A stretch of 64,000 nt of DNA from Triplophysa rosa (Eukaryota > Chordata > Actinopteri > Cypriniformes > Nemacheilidae): contig NC_079904.1 of the NCBI RefSeq assembly GCF_024868665.1, positions 20,127,081-20,191,080 of the forward strand, written 5' to 3'. The notes under the pieces are model-generated. The model searched no databases, was not told where the DNA came from, and saw only the letters and a list, made by a program, of their open reading frames with translations. Below, in pieces: positions 49,501-61,500 of the stretch (its first letter is position 1; each line of letters starts with the position of its first letter). The position numbers and the translations under genes were made by a program.

Positions 49501-52500
49501 CACTTTAAGGACAACTTAGTCTATGTTCTTGAGTGGCCCAGCCAGTGCTCCGGCTTGAACCCAACTGAACATCTGTTTAAAACTGTATAAAAGGTCCTGG
49601 TCGAGTTTGAGAGGATCTGAGGAGAATGACAGAAAGTTGCCAAATGCAGATGTGTAAAGCTTGTCACATAATACCAAAAAGACTTCAGGTTATAAAGGTG
49701 TTTTAACCAAGAGCTGAGTTAAGGGTATGAATACCTTTGCAATTTACTTATTTCAGTTTTTTCCTTTTTACATTTTTTCCAAAGTTGTCACAATTATTTG
49801 CTTCGTCAATATGGTGCATGGAGTGTAGATTGATGTGAAAAAAGTAACTTGAATTAGTTTAACAATAGGCAGCAACAAAACAAAATGTGAAAAAAATTAA
49901 GGGGAGTGAATACTTTTTATAGGCACTGTATGTATGTATGTATGTATGTTGTAACTGTCACAGTATTCATACATTTTGAAAAAAATATTGCATCAAAATA
50001 CTTGACGTCACATGGTTGCAATCTAAACCCTTTCTCTTAATGCCACGGCAAAGCACACACGTTTCCCATAGATGTAAATACATAGCAGTAAAATATGGTA
50101 TATGGTAAATATCGATGCCAATTTGGTAGACATCGCCCAACCCTAATCTTGTATATATTAAATTAAAATGAAAGATTTTTGGTTATTAATATGTGTGTTT
50201 ATTAAGTCTTTATTTTCTTTCATATTTTATATTACAGCACCTTATATCTACAGAAGAACTGATTAGAGTGTCCGTGTTAAGTTTGGCTGCCTACGCAAGA
50301 GCAACCATTTAAACGTCATCGAAAAAGAAAATGGCAGCCTCCTTAGGTTAAAATTAGTATTTTTTTTTTCAAGAAAATGTAAATATTTGATGCGTTTCTA
50401 ATAACAAATGCTAGTAGTGTAAGGCTAATACAACCTATTAAGGCATACAAGTGTTCCTAGTCAGGGATCCCTTTAACAAATCCATCAGACTGCAGGAGTG
50501 GAAAGAGGATCGAGTGGGATTTTGTGTTTCTGATTACTTGCAGTCTCTTTAATGATTTGTCAATCATCACTGCTTAATATTTGGGGACTAAACCCAATGC
50601 TATGCTTGGTAGAACTCTTTTTATGCTGTTGCCTAATTTGAGTACTGCGTGTGCAAAGAGGCGTCACCAGGTTTTTGCGTAGTTTAAGGTTAAAGTTAGC
50701 AGGTCCAGTTATCCAAGTTATCCAAATTATAGATGATACCTTTGTAATATCCTTTAGTGTCCGTCCATGTATGTTTCTCTTTGCACATGTTTGATGATCA
50801 GCAGTAATTTCAGCCAAATAAACCTGAGAAGAAAAATACTGATTAGTTTCAAAGTGGTAGAGCTACGTCAAAGCCAACATTAGCATTTTAATTATTGTGC
50901 TGTATGCTGTCATTCAACTAAAATGAAATGTCAAACTAGCTCACCTCAAATCCTTTTGTCTTGGCAGCACTCCAGAACTGATCAAAGTACTTCACTTTAT
51001 CATTGATGGCATCCAGAATTATGAAGGGAAAGAATCCATCATCCAGTGTTTTCTTGAATGTTTTCAACATACTGCTTCGATATGTGTCTTCCATTTCTGG
51101 TTCATATTCATATTCAAGCACCTAATGAAGAAAATTTAGATAATCAGGTGCAAAAATTTCCTTGAGAAGAATAATAAACAGACACAAGTTCAAACCTTGT
51201 TCTTGACACGTTTCCCAGTATCAGGGTCCTTCTGAACCTTTTCCACTTCAGTCATGAAATAATCATCCAGACCCAGAACTCTGGGTGGCGCACCACCACA
51301 TTCAACTTCTTTGTCCTATTTAGGCATATTCGTTCAATTTATAAAATGACAAACCAGAAAATACAAAATTTCATTACCAAACTCTAGCTTTTCTCCTTTA
51401 ATTCTATGATGCTTTGTTTGACATATCTTTAAAACTTCTGCCTGAAATGTATGCTTTCACCACAACATAACACTTGAAGATTACAGCAAGAAATGTTAAA
51501 GAACAAAATATTTATACCCTAATAAGTTTTGCTACATGACTTTTGCCACTTCCCGGTAATCCACGCATAATGACCACAATCTGAAGAGGAAAAAGGCATG
51601 TAAGTTTCAAAGAGCATATTATTAACTGTGTAAAAACTAAAGAAATACTGGAATACCCTTTCAGGTCTGGTTTCTCGCCCTGGGGGTTTGAGGATGTCTT
51701 CAGCATTCTTTGTCTCTGGTTTCTTCTCCACACGAGGAGGAGCAACAGATGTAGAAGGGGGCACTGATGAGGATGGAGGAGGGCGCTCATCTGAATAGCT
51801 CCTCCGATCATCTAGAAAAGAGTAGCAGACATTCCTACACAGCTTTCAAAAATCCCTTAACATTTGTTCTTTAGTGTAGTATTAAAATGGGTAAAAAGTA
51901 ATTTAAATGACCTCAGTCTAAGGTTTAATTGATAAATTACTTACTTGCGTAGCTTGAGGATCCATGCTCATAATTCTCAAGACTCCTTTCATAGGAAGAC
52001 CTGTCATATCCTGTCTGGTTATACATTTCTCGCTCCCTGCTCAAGCGGCTTGGGTAGTCTCTTTCTCTCTCCCTATGCCCTGGACGAGGCCCGAGTGGAG
52101 AACTAAATCCACACATAAAAAATAATCATTTTCACAAATCGTGTCAAAATCAGGCTGATTTTTTTATTGTTTGTCTAGATACCCTTTGCTTAACCTAACC
52201 AAACATTCCTAAGGGGCGATTCACATTTCGCGTCTAAAACCACAGGGAAAACGCGAGCCTCTGAAAAGCTGAACTATTTCCATCTCAATGCGTCTCATCT
52301 CCCTTTTTGCGCGCGCCTGCCACGTGTCTACATTTAAAATAACGAACTTGCGCATGCAAAAGACATGAAATGTGAATCGCCCCTACAACTGTGAAAGAAA
52401 TATTCTACTCACCTAAATAAGGAAATTCATAGCTTACAATATGAGTCAGCTATGCAATAAGACAAACATTCTTTTTATTTGCCCAGACTGCATGAACATA

Positions 52501-55500
52501 ATATTATAAAACTATGTAATACATACCGTTCATCTTGTAAGTAACGATCTCTTTCATATCTGTCTTTCTCATAGTCCAGAGGTGGTTTATCCCTGTACGG
52601 ATCTCGCTCCCACTCCCTGTCGTAACTCCTGGGACCACCATATGGGTCATTTCTTCTGTCATAGTATGGATCTCGGTAGCCAAGTGGCTCTAACCCTGAA
52701 AGATTGAATAAGTTAACTGGCTGAAACACATTATTATAATCTAAAAACGTGTTTTCATATCAACAAAACACAACCAACCCTTCTCATAAAGTCGTTCATG
52801 TGGCAGTGGGCCAGGCCTTAACACTATCCTCTCGCCATAAGAAATTCTTTCCACCGTCGCACCTACATCTGCCAACCAAAGAACACAATGTAGTCTGACT
52901 AGATACATTTAGAAATATATTATTTGACATATACTTACCACGCCCATGCCCATAGTCCACTGTTTTAGTAATGAATGTGGCGGTAGGGGCAGGTGCTGAC
53001 GAAGTAAAGTCTGCCATTTGATTTGAAGGGAGCAAGCCAACTTCTATGGGTTTATCAGGAGTATGTCCTTTTTCTGATAATAAATTGGTAGCCTTAAAAG
53101 AGAAACTGTTTGTTGTCAGTGGCTGTCGTCATAACATGCTTTTACACTACTGAAAAATTGTTTGCAAATCAAATATCACAATTACGAATCCATGAGTAAC
53201 ATACATGAAGAGCACTTTTAACCTCAGGTGGAATTTCCAATCCAAGAATACCAGGGGGAAGTGAAGGCAACCCAATCGATTCTGGGTTGACCGCTTCTCC
53301 GAACGTCATATTAGTTTCCTGGAGTTCTCTAAACGCAAATTTGTTAAGTTTATAAATCATCTTAGCCAGCTGAACAGTGTGGTTTGTTCTATCACTGATT
53401 TAACTGTAAAAACATATTTACCTTATCATTTTCAGCTCCTGGGCAGCTTTGAGGATGATCTCATGCTGCCTTTGAGAAAGAGCAAGTACAGTTTTAGCTG
53501 CACCAGGAGAAGACTGCTCAAGTGGGGTGTCTGGTGCTTGAGATGGGGGCAGGCCAGCTGAGGGATCTAGGTTTCTCTCAAAATGTGCGTTAGATTCACA
53601 AACCGGATGAGAAAAACCTCTTTCTGGGGGGGGTGGAGGTGGGGCCCTATCCCAGTCAGGCTGAGAGTGAAATGAAGGCTCCCTTTCACTATATGGTGTG
53701 TCATCAGGATAACCAGGCCTTCTTTCTTCTTTATATAATCCCTCTTCCTCATATGGGAACAATCTTTCACTTTCTTCTAACCACCGATTTTCTCTAATGG
53801 GCTCTGGTGGACCATGTGGTGGATAATCTCGATCAGGATGCCCCCTGCCCCATTCATCATGAGAACTGTAATACTCATCATCTTGCTCATAATCTGAATA
53901 TTCATGAGCTGGCCTTATGTACCTAAAATCCTCAGGGCTACATTGATATTCCTCCTCATGTGCTCCTTCATGAGCCATCTCTCTACGCCACCTGTCCCTT
54001 GGCATTGGGGGTCTCATGGGTGGTCTTGCACCTCTAGCTATTATTTCATGAGGAGGTAAAGGAGGCTGTTGAAGTCCTCTTCCATGCCATCCAGGATCTC
54101 TGTCCACTTCATCGCCATATTCAGGTTGATCAGGTTCTCTCAAGCCTTCATGTGGTGCAGGTGGCCGTCGTGGTGGTGGAGGTCTCCATGGACCTGCACC
54201 ACGCCTCAATCGTGGCCCTAAACCCCCACGACTCATGTGAGGAGGTCCCTGTTCCATACACCCAGGAGGAGGGGGTCGTATTGGGCCATGATGCATAAAC
54301 CGGGGTTGAAAAGGGGGCCTTCTAGGGCCACCTGGAGGAAATGGAAGTCTAGTGTTGATGGGAGGTCTTCTTTCTGTCCAGTATGGATCCTCCTCCTCCC
54401 AGTAATCCTGTGATGGTTCCTCCCAGTGCTCTTCTGAATGGGTGCTCTCTAGGTGCTCCCTGTGACCCACCGGAATTCTTCTATCTCTAGGCATTTCATG
54501 GTACGTTTCTGTAAAGTGGAGTTCCTCTGGATGCCACATCTCATGGGGCGCTCCCTGGTCATCCACTCTTTCAGGTTCATCTAAAGAGGGCTCTCTCCAT
54601 GCCAAATCATGGTCCTCTCTGTGCATGTCATCGGGTGCCTGGTGATCATAAGGAGCCTCCTCTATAATTTCTCTCTGAGAGTTGGGATCTGGTCCTCCAA
54701 ACTGCCCTCGACCACGTCCACGACCCCTGCCTCGAAGAGGTATCAGGACTTGGCCCCTGCCCCGTGGAGGTATCGGGCCTTGGCCCCTGCCTTGTGGAGG
54801 TATCGGGCCTTGGCCCCTTCCTCGTGGAGGTATCGGGCCATGGCCACTTCCTCTTCCACGTATGCCATGCAGCTGGCTTGTCTGATTTATAACCTGTGAG
54901 CCCCTGGGAGCCTCCTTAGGGGCATCAGGTTTAAACTGGTCATGTTGAGAAGGCTTTGTTTGTTGTGGTGGACCATTAGTCCTATGACCAGCTTTAGGAG
55001 GTTGTGAGCCAGAATTTTTCAAGTTTTTGTTTGTGGTGGTTAAACTTTCTGAAGGTAATGACGTTTTTATATCATCTGCTTTCAGCTTATCTGGTTTAGC
55101 AAGCTCTGAAATTACAATTTCAGAAGTTTTATCCTGACTTTGAGGAATGGGTCCGCTCTGAACAAAAAATCCATCCTCTGAGTCCAATATGTCATCCGTC
55201 AGTGACTGAGAAGTGGTAGCACCATCTTTTTCATTAACTACAGATATTTTTATTTTTTCTGGACCTGTCTGAGATAGAGGAGCTGGTGGAACATCAGGTT
55301 TAGATGACTGTTGTTTTGTTTGATTGTCAGGACCAAGACTGGACTGCGGACGAAACTCTGGCTGTTGAGGTGGTGCAGGGGGTCTTTCAAAGCGTGTGGG
55401 TAGATTCTGCCTAGGAGGATTGTCAGGTATCTGTACAGCCTCTGGACAAGGAGCACTGGGTCTGGGAGGTCTGTTAAACCGCTGACAAGTGTCAAACCTA

Positions 55501-58500
55501 GGTGGCCCACTGAACCGTTGCTGTTGTTGCTGTTCAAAGCGTGGGCCTCTGGTACCCTCAAATCTGTAAAATTAAATAACTGAATAAATAAAATCAGTAT
55601 TATAATTATAAAAAGACATGTAACCTAAAAAATCCAGACTTTTACCTTTGATTTCCTATGGGTCCAGGAGGTCTAATGCCTGGTCCAGGTCCTCCAGCAG
55701 ATCCAGTAGTTTTACATGTTTCAGAAACAGAATCTTTCACAGCAGGCGAGTAAACTTCTGGAGGTTTTGAAGATGATGGACCTTGTGTAATAACTGGTCC
55801 AGAATCTGGAGGACCATGTCCAGAAATGGCATCCATGTTAACAGGTTGAGGCACAGATGGGATCCCTGGGCTGGTTAAATGAATGTTTCCATTTGGTCCT
55901 GGGGGCCTATTTTGTCCATATAGTCCCATCATGCCTCCATAAGCAGGACCAGTACCATAGGGATGCTGCATAGCTCTAAGAGTTGTGACTCTTTCTTGCA
56001 GATGAGTAGAAGTTGAATTCATTTGTTCTTGCCATTGTCTCCACTGCGCTTCATAATCCTGTAGCTGGTCTTTGTGTGGATATGACTGAAACTGTTCTAG
56101 CCACAATCTAAAGTGTCTGTCCCATTCTTGGAACAATGGAGCAAACCTCTGTTGTTGTAATTCATAGTGTTGCAACTGCATGTCCGGGGGCATTGTCTAG
56201 GGGGATAACATGTAATAAATGCAACAATCAGGCCCCATTCTACTTTCTCGAACTTTTTAATTTACATGTTTTACATTTAATGTCAGTAATGATCAAACAA
56301 AAACTTGTAATTCACAGAATCAGGGTTTTACCTGCAATGAAATTTTCGACCACCAAGACAAAATTTTGCCCAGCTAAAGGTTTATTTGATAATTGAATGT
56401 GATTTATGAGTGAAAGATGACTGCCCCTCTTGTGATGACAGCAGGAACAAGCAAGCAGAGAGCCCCGGCACTGTTTCTGTCTTCAAACTAAGTACTACGC
56501 GTGATTGACATAATTCGGTGTTCAGATCGGTCTGATATGAAAAAAGTACAGTGGTAACAGACTGCTCCATATGCTTTTTAAATGCTCTTGTGGATTGTTG
56601 ATGTCATACGCTGATCGCTCTGTGCAGTGTCGAATGAAGTCGAACATGCTAAGCTCTGCTCTCTCTCGCACGTATTAATCAAAATCAACTGACACAATGA
56701 TAAAAGGTTTAAAGACTGAATCCATTTTTCACATGGCACATTCAGAAAACATTTTTACCTGAATTACAGCTGTGTGTGATTTAGGCTCCAAAAACATGTT
56801 GTCTTCTCTGATGTAAATGTGCCCTGGGGTCTCATTTATAAAAGTGTGTGTAGGATCCTTACTAAAAGTGTACGTTCACCCAAAAGCCAAAAACAGCGTA
56901 CGGCAAAAAATATTCTGACTTATAAAACCGTGCGTACGCACACCTGTAAGCAATATTCGCTTTGTAAATCACAGATCACCTGCAAGTGTGTGTACGTGAA
57001 TCAGCCTCCTATCCTGCCCTGTACACGCCCATTTTTACCCATTAATTGTCAATGCAAAGCACCTCATGAATACTGATTTGTATATTAATAAGACTGGCAT
57101 CCAATCCGCTTGTCAAGCCTGACGTCACGCACCATAATGGACATATACCGTTTCCGAGTCCAATCGCTATCAGATGCTATAGAAAAATAACAAAAAATAT
57201 ATATAAAACTGCCGAAAACCCCCGATCCCATCGTTTATCTCCGTAACGAAATCACAAATGGCCACACATGTGATTCACTACGATTTACAAATTAACAATT
57301 GTTATAATTACTAATAATAGTTATTATTATAATTATATTAAAGCCAAAGAAGGTCTCTGCAGCATTTATATGCTTGCAGCATTTAGATTGATCATTAACA
57401 CCTCATTAAAATCACCTCATTAATTAGTGGTGTCCTTCACCTGAGATAACATTAGAAGACATAATTGTAAAAGACAAATGTTTTTTCATTCCGGTTTTGT
57501 TATGACCACAGTTAGGACTGATAACGAGGACATAAAGAGAAACAATTGTGCGAGAGCTTAATGGCTGTATTTCCATACTTTGACATTCGATGATTATGCA
57601 CAGTATTTAAGGAAAATATATTTAGTATTTATTTACACGGTGTTCTGCAGTTATCTAATGGTATTTGATGCTGTCCTGTATTCAGTCGGATCATCTCCTC
57701 ATCATGTGCTCATAGTGTGATGGTGAGACAGCACTGATTAAATATTTAGATTTAATTTTTATTTAATATTTGAGTTGGATTTTACAAGAAAGTGCAAGAA
57801 ACAATTATCACTCAATACAAGCGCAAATAACTCGAGATTTAGATTTAATCTTTGTGATAATGTGGATCTTTACCGAATATGTGGTCAAATTAAATGTGTG
57901 TGAGGTATTAATGCTCATAATCATTTTTATCACATACACTTTCTGCAATCTAACTTGAATTAACTCACCATTTGTGTCGACCCTTGTCTCCAGAATGTGC
58001 GTATGCATGGGTCAGAGTTTGCTCACATGTGCGCACATTCTCCCGTAAAGTAGTGCTTTTAATAGATCACAACCTTTACGTGGAAAGTGGCGTCACGTTT
58101 ACAGCCCCATTTTGTGCGTACGCAACGTTTATAAATGAGACCCCTGAAATGTAGCAATAGTGGTTATAATCCACAATATTTACAGTAATTCTAGGGCTGC
58201 AACTAACGATTATTTTGATAATCGATTAGTTGGGCGGTTATTTTTTCGATTAATCGATTAATCGGATAAATGTTTAATTAGATCTTTTGCTTATAATGAC
58301 TAAACCAGAGATGGGAAAAGTATACACAACTGAACTCATTTGCCTTCCCCCAAAATGTTGTGGATGTCTCCCTAATTAACACACCAAGGCTGAGTTGATT
58401 CAGGTGTGTCATATTATAAGCAGCCAACAATAGTCTCTCCCAAACGTGGGAGGGATGGGGCGGTTGGCCAAAGAAATATATTTTTGTATCATTTAAAGTG

Positions 58501-61500
58501 AAATATTTGTCATTCAAATGTAGTGAAGTACAGTAAAGTATCCAGAAAAAATAATACGTAAGTATAGTACAAAAAGTGTACTTCCTTACTTCCCACCTCT
58601 GATATAAATAAACCCCCAAATCAGGGTATTTCACCTATTATGTACTTTGCAAAGTGCAAACGCCACAAATTGGGTTTTACAAATATAATCTTTAATTTAG
58701 TCATTTAAAACTCCCCTTTAAACATTAAAACTGCACGGCTTTAAAAGATGCATACAAAACACGTTTTACTTTAAAACTGCGCACCTCGCGCTGCACGGAG
58801 AGATGCGCGCGACTTTAAAACTGCGCGCCTCACGCTGCACGGAGAGACAAGTTTGACTTTAAAACTGCGCAACTTCTGCTGCACAGAGAGACGCATGCAC
58901 GGAGAGACACGTTAAAACTGCGCACCTCGCGCTGCACGGAGAGACGCGCGCACGGAGAGACAAGTTTGACTTTAAAACTGCGCATCTTGTGCTGCACGGA
59001 GAGACGCATGCACGGAGAGACGCGCGCGACTTTAAAACTGCGCACCTCGCGCTGCACGGAGAGAGGCGACTTTAAAACTGCATACCTCGCGCTGCACGGA
59101 GAGAGAAGTTTAACTTTAAAACTGTGCAGTTCATGCTGCACGGAGGGACATTTAAAAGTGAAGAAGACGCGCTTGATTTATAACTGCGCAGCTCGCAAGT
59201 GAGTGACGTCACAGACCAACTAATCGATAATGAAATTCGTTGACAACTATTTTCATTATCGATAATTATCGATTTTATCGATTAGTTGTTGCAGCCCTAA
59301 GTAATTCAATTCTATGTGGGTAGAATAAGAAATGTTATTTAAAATAATGGAGTAGAAAATAGTAACATTGATATAATTACATGAATACTAATAGAAAATT
59401 ACTCGCATTTTTAAATACATTTTTTGGAGACGGCAAGAAAGTGAGAGTGAAATGTTTGTTTCAGTCAAAGAATGTTATAGCCATAGCCGCGGGAAGTGGG
59501 GGAAAAACTGAAACAGTGTCAAAGATAAATTAAGGCAGAGACAATTTGCACTAGGTCCACCCACGAATATGTGATTGGAATAGAGAAAGTGTAAGTACGG
59601 CGCTATTTTGAACAGTGACTCCAGTGGCGTAAGGTGTAAAGTCTGTATAACATGACACAGGAGTCCGGGGTTCTAATCCAACTCTCCCATTTTTCAATAA
59701 ATTTGATTCAAGACTTACAATAAGGTTAGGGGTGTAGGGCTTTAATATCTCAATAAGTTGCCATCATTTCAATAATTTTTATAAATATAATGATTTACAC
59801 TCTGTTATTATTGCATAATGTTTAATGCACAACGATACTGAGGTGCAAATAGTAACGTTATCTGCCACTATTTATACGTAGCAATAGCATCTAACTACTA
59901 TTTCTATTTTTTTCTACTATAACGCACGCGTTGTAAAACTGAGCTCAAAACATGTGAACGCAACAGACTCTACTCTAGATCAGCGGAATGATCTGACGAC
60001 TAACGTAATTTTCTCTAGCCCATGTCCTGAAGCGCATTTCAAGCCCGTTTAAATGTACAGACCCACTGCCACAAAGCCTGTTGTTTTCATTAAAATTATT
60101 GTGTACCATATATGATTTTTTTAAAGCACTGCTTAGTTTGTAACTTGACTACTGTTATGCATATAATAATTGTAGGGTAATTGTAAAACTTCACATTATA
60201 AAGTTAATTGGTAAAAAGTTAAGATTTGATTCTGTTGCAAAAAACTAAAGGAATAATTTATTGTTTTAAAATATGTCGAATTTTGTCATTTTTATTGTGT
60301 TAAAAGCTTAATATTAATACAATTACATTTAAAGAAATGTCCTGTTTAAATTAAAACGGATGTGTCAAAATGTATTCCCCCCAAAATCTTTAAATCCCCC
60401 ATTGCTAATCATGTAAGGGGGGAATTCCCACCAGTATAAAAACAAAATTCAGGCCCTGCCAATAAAGTGTTATCTGTAATTTGGAATTGGTTCAGTTTTG
60501 CAGCATCAGGCACAGAACAAACAACACTCCGCTGCAAAGTGTGTTTGAAGTCTGTTGCTAGCAAAGATTGCAGTACGACCAATTTATTGCAGCACCTCAC
60601 ACAGAAAAATCGATTTAAATCGTAAATCTGATTTTTTTGTGAAAAAATCTGGGATTTTTTAGGCCATATCTCCCAGCCCTAGTGATGACCCAAAAATTCT
60701 GTCATCATTTACTCACCCTCTTGTCATTTCAAACCTGTATGACTTTCTTCCGCAGAACACAAAAGATATTTTGAAAAATGTTGTTAAAGGGATTCTTGAA
60801 ATTGAAATGCAGACACACGAACTGGCCAGGATTTGAGACGTCGCCAAGCCATACTGAATACAACATTGTTTGAGGTATAAGTACAATCTAACTGTTTCAG
60901 TATTCACTGCAGTTTTCCACCAGTAAAACATGATTTATCAGTGTACGACTGAGCAAACAGACATCATTACGTCATGGCGTTAGCATCATTATGTTCAGCT
61001 TGCCATGTTTGAATGTAAGCAATCTGCCAAGTTGTAAATCCGAAGGTGAACGAATAACAAAGTTATTAGCTTATAAAAAAGGTAATCGACTCTGAATCAC
61101 GCGAACAAGTCATGACCTGTCCGAATCTTTAACCACAATGTATCTACGTCACTAGAAAAATCCCCGCCTAGGACTGACTGCGAAAACTTAACTCTCTCCT
61201 CCCCAAACACTGTACTAGCTCGTTCGTGACGTGTGCATCATGTCTAAGCGAAGCTGTGTTCTATGTAGTGAAACTAAGTCAGTCTTATTTTCACTACCAA
61301 AGGAAGAACTTCTGAGGAAAAAATGGTTACTATTTATTTTTCAAACGACACCAAAGGAGTATAAACCGAACGTTTTACTTTGCGCGCGTCATTTTACCGA
61401 AGATTGCTTCATCAATCTTGGCGCCTTTACTGCAGGATACATTAAACGTCTTTCCTTAAAAGATGTTGCAATACCAACTTTATTTGGACCTGTAAGCTCC

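Larger units (their letters stand above)
46555..49928 (+). mobile_element. Tc1-like relic in ylpm1 intron, split by later insertions
   Basis: Inverted ends CAGTGCCTATAAAAAGTATT + caccccc (46555) and gagtgaatactttttatagg + cactg (49928), with TA at 46553-46554 and 49929-49930. Decayed transposase pieces sit at both sides (around 46860-47140 and 49490-49720: CCAGTGCTCCGGCTTGAACC encodes QCSGLNPTEHL-like text). The middle (about 47146-49490) is foreign: TIR and hAT elements. Confidence 0.85.
58192..59299. mobile_element. hAT element with perfect 8-bp duplication AGTAATTC in ylpm1 intron
   Basis: Ends TAGGGCTGCAACTAACGATT and inverted ...GATTAGTTGTTGCAGCCCTA, flanked by AGTAATTC at 58184-58191 and 59300-59307. 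Sub-terminal runs of gattaatcgatta are typical. The interior contains a nested MITE (58306-58601) and a minisatellite (58771-59152). Confidence 0.94.

Noticed and set aside
54609..54899. Plus-strand frames opposite the ylpm1 central exon
   Set aside because: Shadow of the coding minisatellite and the low-complexity exon on the minus strand.
58830..59202. Frames with repeated CTERG / SLCS text
   Set aside because: Translation of the minisatellite units in a hAT element.
59620..59700. Functional tRNA gene
   Set aside because: I could not form a full acceptor stem and anticodon arm; only internal promoter-like boxes fit.
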